A stretch of DNA of 30,905 nucleotides. Origin: Oscillibacter sp. (GTDB lineage Bacteria; Bacillota; Clostridia; Oscillospirales; Oscillospiraceae). This document shows positions 1 to 7,525 of this stretch, in pieces (within the stretch, counting starts at the first letter, position 1; the number at the start of each line of letters is the position of its first letter). Under the pieces are notes generated by a model. That model did not search any database. It saw only the letters and a program-made list of their open reading frames with translations, and was not told where the DNA came from. The translations under genes were made by a program, and so were the position numbers. The stretch covers positions 1 to 30,905 of the forward strand of contig VSMY01000017.1 in assembly GCA_009773995.1 (NCBI GenBank), written 5' to 3'.

Positions 1-1
1 C

Positions 2-442
2 CCCTTTTTTTTTTTCACCCACAAGCCGCCTTCCGCGTTTCCGCTCCGTCTGGTGGGCTCGGATAGGGGTATAGGGGGCTACCTCCCCCACTGCTACTCC
101 CCCCACTGCGTGGCCTACACCGGCACCCACGACAACGACACCATCCTGGGCTGGCTGGCCTCCGCCCCGGCGGAGGACGTGGAGCTGGCGAAAGCCTATC
201 TCCGCCTCAATGAGCGGGAGGGCTATCATTGGGGCATGATGCGCTCCGCCTGGGCCTCCGCGGCGGACCTGGCGGTGATGCAGCTCCAGGACCTGCTGGG
301 CCTGGGGAGCGAGGGAAGAATGAACACCCCCTCCACCCTGGGCGGGAACTGGCGCTGGCGGGCCCTGCCGGGAGACTGCTCCCCGGAGCTGGCGGACCGG
401 CTCCACCGGGAAATGGAAATCTACCAGCGTCTGCCCGGATGA
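2..442 (+). CDS. malQ: 4-alpha-glucanotransferase (amylomaltase), C-terminal fragment
   Basis: This is the 3' end of a GH77 amylomaltase, the cytoplasmic enzyme that transfers glucan segments between maltodextrins in maltose and glycogen use. The family-typical tail is clear: YLPHCY, then THDNDT (which holds one of the catalytic-site aspartates), then WGMMRSAWAS, MQDLLG-like QLQDLLGLG, RMNTPST and NWRWR. The frame stays open to base 2, but the residues before YLPH (encoded by about bases 2-80, starting in a T11 run) do not look like the usual MalQ sequence there. That end is probably assembly or sequence error. No start codon is inside the window, although a GTG lies at 53. Identification of the tail is confident. 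The gene is followed by a terminator hairpin at 465. Confidence 0.9.
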   Translation, partial: PFFFFTHKPPSAFPLRLVGSDRGIGGYLPHCYSPHCVAYTGTHDNDTILGWLASAPAEDVELAKAYLRLNEREGYHWGMMRSAWASAADLAVMQLQDLLGLGSEGRMNTPSTLGGNWRWRALPGDCSPELADRLHREMEIYQRLPG

Positions 443-464
443 GGGGCGGGATTCTGCCACACCC

Positions 465-499
465 AAGGGACGGCTGCCGGGCCGTCCCTTTCCTCTTTC
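465..499 (+). terminator. Rho-independent terminator after malQ
   Basis: A 10-bp perfect stem (465-474 with 481-490, loop TGCCGG) is followed by the pyrimidine tail TCCTCTTTC. It lies 22 bases after the malQ stop codon. Confidence 0.8.
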
Positions 500-596
500 A
501 AAACCGCATACAAGCGCGCAGAGCGGCAAACGTTTTCTCCTGATAAAACCGCTAAAAAATAAGACGTTTTCTCGGTATTTTTGTGGTCTCTGTTTC

Positions 597-625
597 TTGA
601 CGATTTCCGGCGGCGGTGCTATCTT
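597..625 (+). promoter_or_regulatory. Sigma-A promoter of the antiporter gene
   Basis: TTGACG (597-602), a 17-base spacer and TATCTT (620-625), with TGC just before the -10 element (extended -10). It sits about 40 bases upstream of the antiporter ATG, in an AT-rich stretch after the malQ terminator. Confidence 0.65.
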
Positions 626-665
626 ACTTCATCATATATCCGTATAGAAACCGAGGTAACGCCAT

Positions 666-1928
666 ATGGAAATTCTCATCTGCCTGTCCGCCGCCCTCAT
701 CGGGGGGCTGCTGCTGTCCCGTGTGGCCAAGCGGCTGAAGCTGCCCGCCGTCACCGCCTATCTGGTGGCGGGACTGCTGCTGGGTCCCTTCTGCCTGGGC
801 GCGCTGGGCGTCGGCGGCCTGGGCTTCGCCTCCATGGAGGCGGTGGAGCGGCTGAACATCCTCTCCCAGGTGGCCCTGGGCTTCATCGCTTTCACCATCG
901 GCAACGAGTTCCGGGTCAGCCAGCTGAAGACCATGGGCCGCCAGGCCATCGTCGTGGGCATTCTCCAGGCCGTGGCCGCCACGGTGCTGGTGGACCTGGC
1001 GCTGATTCTCCTCCACCTGGTCCGGCCGGAGATCATCTCCGTCTCTTCCGCCATCACCCTGGGGGCCATCGCCGCCGCCACGGCCCCCGCCGCCACGCTG
1101 ATGGTGGTCCGGCAGTACAAGGCCGACGGCCCCATGACCCGGCTCCTTCTGATGGTGGTGGCCATCGACGACGCAGTGGGCCTGGTGCTCTTCTCCGCCT
1201 CCTTCGGCGTGGCCATGGCGCTGGAAAGCGGGGCCGTCAGCGTGGTGACGGTGCTGGTGGAGCCGGTGGTGGAGATCGTCCTCTCCCTGGGGCTGGGGGC
1301 CCTGGCGGGGATAGCCCTCTACTGGGTGGAGCAGTTCTTCCACTCCCGGAGCAAGCGGCTGTCCATCTCCATCGGCTTCGTCCTGCTGACGGTGGGCCTG
1401 TCCATGAAGGAGTTTGAAATCGGCGGCGTCCGCTGCGGCTTCTCGCTGCTGCTGGTGTGCATGATGACCGGGACGCTGTTCTGCAACATCTGCGACTTCT
1501 CCGAGGAGCTGATGGCACGGGTGGACGGCTGGACGGCCCCCCTGTTCGTGCTGTTCTTCGTCCTCTCCGGCGCGGAGCTGGACCTGTCCGTCCTGCGGAA
1601 CCCCTCCGTGCTGCTCATCGGTTTTATCTACATCCTCGTCCGCTCCCTGGGCAAATACGTGGGGGCCTACGGCAGCTGCGCCTTCAGCGGCTGCGGCGAG
1701 AAAATCAAAAAGTACTTAGGCGTCACCCTGCTGCCCCAGGCCGGCGTGGCCCTGGGCATGGCCATCACCGCCCAGGCCCTGGCCGACGGCGCGGTGGTGC
1801 GGAGCGTGGTGCTCTTCTCCGTGCTGGTGTACGAGCTGGTGGGCCCGGCTCTGACCAAGCGGGCGCTGCTGGCCGCCGGGGAAATCCAGCCCGAGGGCCG
1901 GACCTCCGCCCGGAAGAAGAACGCCTGA
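666..1928 (+). CDS. Kef/CPA2-type cation:proton antiporter (Na+/H+ exchanger family)
   Basis: A 420-residue, almost entirely hydrophobic membrane protein of the monovalent cation:proton antiporter-2 type. It should exchange Na+ or K+ for H+ across the cytoplasmic membrane. About a dozen membrane segments can be traced. The N-terminus has the family pattern RVAKRLKLPAVTAYLVAGLLLGP. GNEFR follows near residue 80, and TLGAIAAATAPAA plus a conserved acidic pair (AIDDAVG) lie in the core where the ion-binding aspartates sit in CPA transporters. There is no C-terminal TrkA-N or TrkA-C domain, so any nucleotide gating would need a separate subunit. The ATG at 666 has a GAGG ribosome binding site nine bases upstream. 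The gene stands alone between a promoter at 597 and a shared terminator. The transported ion cannot be told from sequence. Confidence 0.85.
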   Translation: MEILICLSAALIGGLLLSRVAKRLKLPAVTAYLVAGLLLGPFCLGALGVGGLGFASMEAVERLNILSQVALGFIAFTIGNEFRVSQLKTMGRQAIVVGILQAVAATVLVDLALILLHLVRPEIISVSSAITLGAIAAATAPAATLMVVRQYKADGPMTRLLLMVVAIDDAVGLVLFSASFGVAMALESGAVSVVTVLVEPVVEIVLSLGLGALAGIALYWVEQFFHSRSKRLSISIGFVLLTVGLSMKEFEIGGVRCGFSLLLVCMMTGTLFCNICDFSEELMARVDGWTAPLFVLFFVLSGAELDLSVLRNPSVLLIGFIYILVRSLGKYVGAYGSCAFSGCGEKIKKYLGVTLLPQAGVALGMAITAQALADGAVVRSVVLFSVLVYELVGPALTKRALLAAGEIQPEGRTSARKKNA

Positions 1929-1944
1929 GTTCCTCCTCCATATG

Positions 1945-1976
1945 AAAAAACGGCGGCCCCGACTCCGGGGCCGCCG
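1945..1976. terminator. Bidirectional terminator between convergent genes
   Basis: A perfect 10-bp GC stem (1951-1960 with 1967-1976, loop GACTCC). On the minus strand it is followed directly by T6 (A6 at 1945-1950), a good terminator for the EamA transporter gene. On the plus strand the tail is weaker (CGCTCTTTATT) but may also end the antiporter transcript. Confidence 0.8.
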
Positions 1977-1982
1977 CGCTCT

Positions 1983-2894
1983 TTATTCGGCGGGTTCTTT
2001 CGCCGTTTCTTTTCTGAAAAGGTCCTTCCCCTGGGACAGCAGCAGCCCCGCCAGGGTCAGTACCGCCCCCAGGGCCGCCAGGGGCGTGATGGGCTCGCGG
2101 AGGATCAGCACCGAGGCCGCGATGGTGATAACCGGGGCCAGGTAGGTGTACACGCTGGTCTTCACCGGCCCCAGCAGCTTCACCGCCAGGTTCCAGGTGA
2201 CAAAGCACAGCGCCGACGCGCCGAAGCCCAGGAAGAGCAGATTCCCCAGGTACACCGGGTTGGCGAAGCGCTCCAGGCCCAGGCGGCAGTCGAAGAAGAA
2301 CAGGGCCGGGACCATCCACAAAATGCCCCAGCAGAAGGTCCGCCGGGTGGTCTGGATGGTGTTCCAGCCCCATGCGCTGATCTTCCGGGTCAAAATCACG
2401 TAGCAGGCCCAGACCATGGCCGCCAGCAGGGACAGCAGGTCCCCCACCGGGTTCAGCTCCAGCCGGGAGCCGCTGAAGCTGATGAGGGAGATTCCAATCA
2501 TCGCCACCACGAAGCCCAGGTAGAAGCCCCCTCCGGGCCGCTCCTCCTTCAAAAAGATGTGGGACAGCACCGCCGTGAAAAAGGGGATGACGGAGAGGAT
2601 GACCCCCACGTTGGAGGCCAGGGTGTAGGTCAGGGCAATGTTCTCCAGTAAGTAGTACAGGCACACGCCGGTGAGGCCCGCCCCGGCGAAGAGGAGTTCC
2701 TGCCTCCTCGTGACGCCCTTCATCCGCCGGGGGCAGGCCAGGCACAGGGCTACGAGGCCCATAGTGAAGCGGATAAACAAAATCTCTATCGGCTGGAAGC
2801 CCCGCAGCAGCACCTTGGTGGAGATAAAGGTGGTCCCCCAAATCAGGATGGTGAAAAGGGCGGCGGCGTGGCCCCGCGCTTGGTCATTGTTCAT
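1983..2894 (-). CDS. EamA/DMT-family transporter
   Basis: A 303-residue drug/metabolite transporter superfamily protein with two EamA repeats and about ten membrane helices. The first repeat starts with the typical ILIWGTTFISTKVLL and a helix ending in IRFTMGLVAL. The second starts near FCWGILWMVPALFFF and ends with the PVITIAASVLILREPITPLAALGAVL pattern of the last two helices. Relatives export or import amino acids, metabolites or drugs, and the substrate cannot be inferred. The ATG at 2894 overlaps the end of the upstream AraC regulator gene by 11 bases and has AAGGAGAG about nine bases upstream, so the two are co-transcribed and translationally coupled. The regulator may control this exporter in response to its substrate. 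A strong terminator follows. Confidence 0.85.
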   Translation of the reverse strand: MNNDQARGHAAALFTILIWGTTFISTKVLLRGFQPIEILFIRFTMGLVALCLACPRRMKGVTRRQELLFAGAGLTGVCLYYLLENIALTYTLASNVGVILSVIPFFTAVLSHIFLKEERPGGGFYLGFVVAMIGISLISFSGSRLELNPVGDLLSLLAAMVWACYVILTRKISAWGWNTIQTTRRTFCWGILWMVPALFFFDCRLGLERFANPVYLGNLLFLGFGASALCFVTWNLAVKLLGPVKTSVYTYLAPVITIAASVLILREPITPLAALGAVLTLAGLLLSQGKDLFRKETAKEPAE

Positions 2895-3711
2895 GGGATG
2901 GTCTCTCCTTCTCTGTGAAAATCTCCCGGTAGGCTCCGGGGGACAGGCCGATGAAACGGCTGAAATAGTTGGTGAAGTGGCTCTGGTCGGAAAAGCCGGT
3001 CCGCAGGGCCGCCTCGGCGGGGGGAACGCCCTGCTCCAGCAGCTTCTTCGCCTCGCCGATCCGCAGGCTCTCCAGGTAGTTGTAGGGCGTGACCCCCTTC
3101 TCCCTGGCGAAGGCCCGGAGAAGGGCCGACTTGCTCAGCCCCGCCTCCCCGGCCACGCGCTCCAGGGTGATCCGTTCCCCGCAGTGCTTCTCCATAAACG
3201 CGCGGGCCCGCTCCACCGCCTCCCTCCCGGCGGGAGGAGGGGCCTCAAAGGGCTGGCCGCAGAGCCGCAGCAGCCGGGAGAGCAGGAGCAGCAGCCGCTC
3301 CTCCTTGCCGAACTCCCGGGAACCGTCCATGATCTGCCGGTGGAGGGCCCGAAAATCCCAGGCGGCCTCCGGGTCCGAAACCACGTTCCGGGAGAAAACC
3401 GGCGGCGTCCGCCGTCCCGTCAGCTCTTCGGTCAGGTCCAGCATGGTCTCTTTGGGGATGTGGAGGCCCCAGTAGTCCGGGGGCGCGCCCCTCTCGGTGC
3501 AGGAGTGCAGGTCCCCGGGATTGTACAGGATGATGTCTCCTTTTTTCAGGTCGTATGGTACATCCCTGCAAATCAGAAGCCCCTGCCCCTCCTCAATGTA
3601 GCCGATCACGTAGTACTCGTGAAAGTGCTTGGGGAAGGAGCAGCGGCGGAAGCGGTACGCCTCCAGGCGCAGCTCCTGGTCGTAGACCGCCGTGCCGGGC
3701 TCGTTTCTCAC
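2884..3711 (-). CDS. AraC-family transcriptional regulator with cupin sensor domain
   Basis: A 275-residue regulator. An N-terminal cupin-like ligand domain (HFHEYYVIGYIEEGQG, then YDLKKGDIILYNPGDLHSC) precedes a C-terminal double helix-turn-helix (ERITLERVAGEAGLSKSALLRAF and the AraC signature FSDQSHFTNYFSRFIGLSPGAYR). It should bind DNA and respond to a small ligand. I chose the GTG at 3711, not the upstream in-frame ATG at 3819. A GGGAGGAG ribosome binding site lies just before it, a TATAAT -10 element sits at 3739-3744, and a terminator hairpin occupies 3775-3807, so the longer frame would run through both. It overlaps the downstream EamA transporter gene, its likely target. Confidence 0.87.
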   Translation of the reverse strand: MRNEPGTAVYDQELRLEAYRFRRCSFPKHFHEYYVIGYIEEGQGLLICRDVPYDLKKGDIILYNPGDLHSCTERGAPPDYWGLHIPKETMLDLTEELTGRRTPPVFSRNVVSDPEAAWDFRALHRQIMDGSREFGKEERLLLLLSRLLRLCGQPFEAPPPAGREAVERARAFMEKHCGERITLERVAGEAGLSKSALLRAFAREKGVTPYNYLESLRIGEAKKLLEQGVPPAEAALRTGFSDQSHFTNYFSRFIGLSPGAYREIFTEKERPSHEQ

Positions 3712-3738
3712 AGGCTCCTCCCCCCTTTCCTCCGGCTC

Positions 3739-3747
3739 ATTATAGCA
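3739..3747 (-). promoter_or_regulatory. Extended -10 promoter of the AraC-EamA operon
   Basis: A perfect TATAAT (3744-3739 on the minus strand) is preceded by TGC, an extended -10 element. There is no good -35 at 17 bases. The transcript would start near 3732, about 20 bases before the GTG at 3711, which supports that start. Confidence 0.6.
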
Positions 3748-3764
3748 CCTTTCCCGTCGAATGG

Positions 3765-3807
3765 CTTGTAAAATATCAGCGCGGAGAAAAAATTTCTCCG
3801 CGCTGAT
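3765..3807 (-). terminator. Terminator after the coiled-coil protein gene
   Basis: A perfect 15-bp inverted repeat (3775-3789 with 3793-3807, three-base loop). On the minus strand it is followed by ATTTTACAAG. It begins 13 bases after the stop of the 3821-4363 gene. Confidence 0.8.
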
Positions 3808-3820
3808 CTCTTCGTCCATT

Positions 3821-4363
3821 TCAGCCGTTTGTGAATTTCGTGTGCTGGCGGCGGTAGGAGTCGTTGTCCTTCTGCCTCAGCGCATTCTCCACCTGGGCCA
3901 GCTGGCGTTCCAGGCTCTCCCGCTTCGTCTCGTCGGTCTCCCGGTTGAGCTTGGCCTCCAGCTTTTCCTTTTTCTCCTTCAGCTTCCGGATCTCCCGGTC
4001 CACCTCGTCGGTATTGGCGGTGCATTTCTCCTCCTGATCGCCCTTGTCCCCGGCCTTTTTCGGAGACATGGGCTCCTTTTCCCCGTCCGGGTCCTCCGCC
4101 TTGGGGGCCTCCGGGGAAACGGGTGCGCCCTCCTTCGCCTCGGGGTCGTCAAAGTAGATCTTGGGACTGCCGTCCTGGTCCTTCCCCAGCCAATAGCGGC
4201 CATAGGATTCCCGCTTCTCCTCCGGGAGGTACTCGTCCCTGACGGGCTTCAGGGGGCTCTGCTTCTGAGGCGAGGCCGGGGACGCGGGCCGGGCCTCCCG
4301 GGCCTTTTCCGCCTCCCGGAGGGCGGAGACGGGCCGGGACACATTGTTGGAAATCGGGATCAT
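3821..4363 (-). CDS. Hypothetical charged coiled-coil protein
   Basis: I do not recognise this 180-residue protein. It has no signal peptide or membrane segment. The first ~40 residues are low-complexity and rich in Ala, Glu, Pro and Ser (ALREAEKAREARPASPASP). A short ordered patch follows (ESYGRYWLGKDQDGSPKIYFDD), then a Pro/Glu/Lys-rich linker. A predicted coiled coil of roughly 50 residues, full of E, K, R and L (VDREIRKLKEKKEKLEAKLN onward), ends near the C-terminus. I chose the ATG at 4363 because GGGAGGGG precedes it and a promoter lies upstream. A TTG at 4423 would lie inside that promoter. The gene is monocistronic, with its own promoter and a strong terminator. The pattern fits a small cytoplasmic scaffold or structural protein, which is a guess. 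Confidence 0.75.
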   Translation of the reverse strand: MIPISNNVSRPVSALREAEKAREARPASPASPQKQSPLKPVRDEYLPEEKRESYGRYWLGKDQDGSPKIYFDDPEAKEGAPVSPEAPKAEDPDGEKEPMSPKKAGDKGDQEEKCTANTDEVDREIRKLKEKKEKLEAKLNRETDETKRESLERQLAQVENALRQKDNDSYRRQHTKFTNG

Positions 4364-4395
4364 AGAGACCCCTCCCTTCTTGTTTCGTTGGACCC

Positions 4396-4423
4396 AGTTT
4401 AGCACGCCGCCGCCGGTTTTCAA
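4396..4423 (-). promoter_or_regulatory. Promoter of the coiled-coil protein gene
   Basis: On the minus strand: TTGAAA (4423-4418), a 16-base spacer and TAAACT (4401-4396), preceded by TGC (extended -10). The -35 overlaps the last codons of the upstream kinase gene, and the -10 is about 33 bases before the ATG at 4363. Confidence 0.6.
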
Positions 4424-5721
4424 GAGTTTCGCCCTGAACGGCCGCCTCGTTGTTCCGAGATGTTCAGCAGCACATCCAGGCGGAAGCGCCCGCCGGTTTT
4501 CTCCCAGGCCGCCGCCCCGCCGTACTTCTCCGCCGCGGCCCGGATGTTCTTCAGGCCCGTCCCCGGCTCCGGCGGTGGGCCGGGGGCGCAGCTGTTCTCA
4601 AATTCCAGGCGGTAAAAGTCCCCCTGCCGCTGCCCCCGGACCCGGAGGAAGGGCTCCTCCGCCCCGGCGCAGGCCCGGAGGGCGTTGTCCATCGCGTTGG
4701 CGAAGATGACGCAGAGGTCGAAGCCGTCCAGGCTCCCGTCCTCCGGCAGGCGGAGGGAGATCTCCGCCGGGACGCCCCTGGCCTCCGCCAGGGCCAGCTT
4801 CTCCCCCAGCAGCGCGTCCACCGCCGCATCCCCCGTCCGGCAGGGCGGGGTCAGGGCCCCGGAGGCCGCCTCCATTTTCTCCAGATACCCTCGGGCCTCC
4901 TCCGTCCTTCCGGCGGAGAGGAGGCCGCTTAGCACCGAGAGGTGGTTTTGAAGGTCGTGGCGGAAGGAGCGGGTCTTCTCATAGCGGGCCTGGGCCTCCG
5001 CCACGTAGGTCCTCTGGGCCTGGACCGACCGGCTCAGGGAGTCCAGCTCCGCCTGGGCCTGGACCCCCCGGCAGGCCCGGCGGTAGGCGTACAGCGTGCA
5101 CAGCAGCGCCGCCAGCCCCAGGGCCTGGAGGGCCAGCAGGGCCAGGTGCCGCCCCGGCTGCACCGGGGAGACGGGGAGGCAAGTGTAGGCCGTCTCCAAG
5201 ATATAGAGCTCCGCCGCCAGGAAGAAGAGGCCCGGCAGGGACAAAAGGCCCGGATAAAACCCACAGTCTCCGGTTGGGAGGAGGCGCAGAACGAACGCGT
5301 AACAGGCCCAGCACAGCCCCAGGGAGGCCAGCGCCGCCAGCACGATCAGCCCGTACAGCGGCAGGCCCAAGGGTACATAGGGGCAAACCGTGACCTCCAG
5401 GGAGTTCATCGCACCGGTGGACAGCTGGTAGATATACACCGCCAGCAGCGCCGCCGTGCAGGACTGGGCGGGCCCGTTTTTCAGCGCCAGGCGGCTCATG
5501 GCGTAGAGGGCCGACAGCATCAGGATCAGAGCCGGGGGCGTCCCCCACCCGGCGGCGACGCAGAGCCGCTGGGCGCAGGCCAGCAAACCGAGGTACAAAG
5601 CAAAGTGCCGCACCTGGGCCCGCCGCCCCGTCAGGCGGCCGAGAAAGGCCAGGTGCAGCGCCGCCTGGGCCGTCAGGCTGAACGCGTCCAGGCCAAGGGT
5701 AAACCAGTCCACGTCATCCAC
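4420..5721 (-). CDS. GHKL-type sensor histidine kinase (AgrC/NatK-like)
   Basis: A 433-residue sensor kinase paired with the LytTR regulator encoded just upstream. The N-terminal ~210 residues form five to seven hydrophobic helices. A linker coiled coil follows, then a SpoOB-type dimerisation helix with the phospho-acceptor motif FRHDLQNHL (His255) and a short HATPase_c_5 domain. That domain has an N-box-like FANAMDNALRA and a G-box GTGLKNI. This order is typical of AgrC/ComD-like peptide sensors of Firmicutes. The frame starts at GTG 5721 and overlaps the regulator stop by eight bases. The ribosome binding site is weak, as expected for coupled translation. No AgrB/AgrD-like peptide gene lies nearby, so the signal is unknown. 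Confidence 0.87.
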   Translation of the reverse strand: MDDVDWFTLGLDAFSLTAQAALHLAFLGRLTGRRAQVRHFALYLGLLACAQRLCVAAGWGTPPALILMLSALYAMSRLALKNGPAQSCTAALLAVYIYQLSTGAMNSLEVTVCPYVPLGLPLYGLIVLAALASLGLCWACYAFVLRLLPTGDCGFYPGLLSLPGLFFLAAELYILETAYTCLPVSPVQPGRHLALLALQALGLAALLCTLYAYRRACRGVQAQAELDSLSRSVQAQRTYVAEAQARYEKTRSFRHDLQNHLSVLSGLLSAGRTEEARGYLEKMEAASGALTPPCRTGDAAVDALLGEKLALAEARGVPAEISLRLPEDGSLDGFDLCVIFANAMDNALRACAGAEEPFLRVRGQRQGDFYRLEFENSCAPGPPPEPGTGLKNIRAAAEKYGGAAAWEKTGGRFRLDVLLNISEQRGGRSGRNS

Positions 5722-6433
5722 CCCGCTCTCTCATGCGGCGCAGCAGCGCCTGGGTCAAATCGCTTTCCCGGAGGCGGGAGACGGGGACGGCCTCTCCCCC
5801 GCTCAGCCGCACCTGCCCGCCGCCGCAGCCCCGGACGCGGTCCAGGTTCACCAGGTAGCTCCGGTGGCAGCGGAAAAAGCCGCTCCCCAGCCGCCGCTCC
5901 AGGTCCGCCAGCTTGTCGTAGTAGTCCAGGACGCTTCCGTCCTGCCGGTGGAGGTAGATCTTCCGCCCCAGCACCTCGCAGTAGGCGATCTCGTCCAGGG
6001 GCACCACCTCCCGCGCCGTCCCCCGCTGGATGAGCAGCGTCCGGGCCCGCCGCCGCTCCAGGGCCTCCAAGGCCCGCTCCAGGGTCCGGCGGAGCCGGGC
6101 GGGGTCCGGGGGTTTTACCAGGTAGTCGAAGGCTTCCACCTCAAAGGCGTCGAAGACCTGCTCCCGCAGCGCCGTCAAAAACACCACCAGGCACCCGTCC
6201 CCCCGGCGGCGGAGGGCCCTTGCCGTCTCCAGGCCGTCGGGCGGGTCCATCCGGATGTCCAGGAAGACCAGGTCGAAGCCCTCCCCCGCTTCCAGCAGGG
6301 CCCCGCCGCTGGAGAAACGGGCAAAGCGGAAATCCCGGCGGCCCAGTTCTCCCAGGCAGTCCGAGATCTGGGCGGAGAGGCCGTCCAGCATATGAGGTTC
6401 GTCGTCGCAGACCGCGAAACGGAGCATCTTCAT
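5714..6433 (-). CDS. LytTR-family response regulator
   Basis: A 239-residue two-component regulator. The receiver domain shows AVCDDEPHML near the start, the phospho-acceptor Asp59 in FLDIRM and the conserved Lys in YLVKPP. The C-terminal ~100 residues are a LytTR DNA-binding domain (LLIQRGTAREVVPLDEIAYCEV, then FFRCHRSYLVNLDRV). It is phosphorylated by the adjacent kinase and should bind direct repeats at its target promoters, none of which I could identify here. I chose the ATG at 6433 because receiver domains normally begin within a few residues of AVCDDE. ATGs at 6439 and 6427 are alternatives. A possible promoter (TTGTCC at 6473-6468, 17 bases, TACGCT at 6450-6445) would leave almost no leader, so the exact start is uncertain. 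Confidence 0.87.
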   Translation of the reverse strand: MKMLRFAVCDDEPHMLDGLSAQISDCLGELGRRDFRFARFSSGGALLEAGEGFDLVFLDIRMDPPDGLETARALRRRGDGCLVVFLTALREQVFDAFEVEAFDYLVKPPDPARLRRTLERALEALERRRARTLLIQRGTAREVVPLDEIAYCEVLGRKIYLHRQDGSVLDYYDKLADLERRLGSGFFRCHRSYLVNLDRVRGCGGGQVRLSGGEAVPVSRLRESDLTQALLRRMRERGG

Positions 6434-6512
6434 CACCATGTTACAGCGTAGCAAAGACAGGGCGGCGGGACAAGCCCGACGGCCCGAAACGCCGGATTTT
6501 TGTCTTGAACGG

Positions 6513-7391
6513 TCAGACCGTCCGCCAGAGGAGGCGGCTGTCCGCAAACAGGGCCTCCAGCCGGCCGCCGTCCTTCATCCAGGAGAGGTAGGAGCGGACC
6601 GTGCTCCCTACCAATACGTACTGCTCGAAATTCATGGCCAGGCCGCAGTCCTGAAAGAGCCGTTGCAGGATGTCCTCGAAGCAGCGGGGCTCCCGGCAGA
6701 GGGCGGCGATCCTGTCCGCGATTTCCAGCACCTTGTCGATGTTGTACTGGGCCAGGGCGGACACGTCCTCCGCCGCCTCCGCGTGGGCGGGGACGAAGAG
6801 CCGGGCCTCCATGGCCTTCACCTTCTCCAGGGTGTCCAGGTAGGCGGCAGCGTCATAGAGGAAGCCGATTTGGTACTTGTCCAGGGTCTCCCGGCTGGAG
6901 AGGCAGTCCGCCAGGTACACCACGCCGTCCGGCGTGCGGTAGCCCACCATGTCGAAGAAGTGCCCCGGCAGGGGGATGCTCTCAAAGCCCTCCGGCAGGC
7001 GGTCCTCCGTCAGCTCCTCCGCCTCGCTCTCCTGGGCCAGGAGAAACTTGTGGCGCAGATCCTTGCAGGGATAGCCCCCGTAGAGAAAGGACGGCTCCAG
7101 AATGGGACGCCGGGTAAAGGCGCAGTCGATGCCCGGCGCATAGATTTTGCAGCCCGTCTGGTTTTGGAGGTAGCGGTTTCCCCCGATGTGGTCGGCGTTG
7201 GAGTGGGTGTTGTAAATGGCGTCCAGCCGCCAGCCCCGGGCGTCCAGAATCTGCCGGACCTTCCGGCCCGCGTCCTTGTCGCTGCCGCTGTCGATGAGGC
7301 AGACGTCGGACGCATTCAGTTGAACCAGGCCGATTTTGGCCGGGCTCTGGATGTAATAGCTCCTCTCGGAAGCCTGAATCAGCTCATACAT
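6513..7391 (-). CDS. MBL-fold metallo-hydrolase
   Basis: A 292-residue metallo-beta-lactamase-fold enzyme. The metal-binding loop is THSNADHIGGN, so the usual HxHxDH is HxNxDH here. Further ligand positions are the His of PLPGHFFD, the Asp of YLADC and the His of FVPAHAEA. Family members hydrolyse lactones, thioesters, phosphodiesters or beta-lactams, and the substrate is unknown. The C-terminal ~90 residues form a helical extension with a winged-helix look (CFEDILQRLFQDCG, then QYVLVGSTVRSYLSWMKDGG), as in DUF/BLACT_WH-tailed members. AAAGGAGGG precedes the ATG at 7391. The gene diverges from the nucleoside phosphorylase operon and shares a 134-base intergenic promoter region with it. Confidence 0.83.
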   Translation of the reverse strand: MYELIQASERSYYIQSPAKIGLVQLNASDVCLIDSGSDKDAGRKVRQILDARGWRLDAIYNTHSNADHIGGNRYLQNQTGCKIYAPGIDCAFTRRPILEPSFLYGGYPCKDLRHKFLLAQESEAEELTEDRLPEGFESIPLPGHFFDMVGYRTPDGVVYLADCLSSRETLDKYQIGFLYDAAAYLDTLEKVKAMEARLFVPAHAEAAEDVSALAQYNIDKVLEIADRIAALCREPRCFEDILQRLFQDCGLAMNFEQYVLVGSTVRSYLSWMKDGGRLEALFADSRLLWRTV

Positions 7392-7418
7392 AGGCTCGTC
7401 CCTCCTTTAAATAGGTTC

Positions 7419-7427
7419 AGTATACCA
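7419..7427 (-). promoter_or_regulatory. Extended -10 promoter of the MBL hydrolase gene
   Basis: On the minus strand TATACT (7424-7419) is preceded by TGG (TG-N extension). The -35 position is poor (TTTTCT at 17 bases). The start would lie about 20 bases before the ribosome binding site of the gene at 7391. Confidence 0.55.
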
Positions 7428-7464
7428 CCAAACGCTCCGGGAGAAAAGAGGATTGTCCATCCGA

Positions 7465-7493
7465 TTGACACCCCTCCGGACCTGTGTTAAAAT
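7465..7493 (+). promoter_or_regulatory. Promoter of the nucleoside salvage operon
   Basis: Consensus TTGACA (7465-7470), a 17-base spacer and TAAAAT (7488-7493), with TGT before the -10 element. It sits 33 bases upstream of the phosphorylase ATG, so the operon is probably strongly transcribed. Confidence 0.8.
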
Positions 7494-7525
7494 CAGGATA
7501 TCATTGCCAGGAGGTGGTCCAGCCC

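Noticed and set aside
3712..3819. Longer AraC regulator starting at ATG 3819
   Set aside because: It would span a 15-bp terminator hairpin and a TATAAT promoter and add residues without family match. The GTG at 3711 has a strong ribosome binding site.
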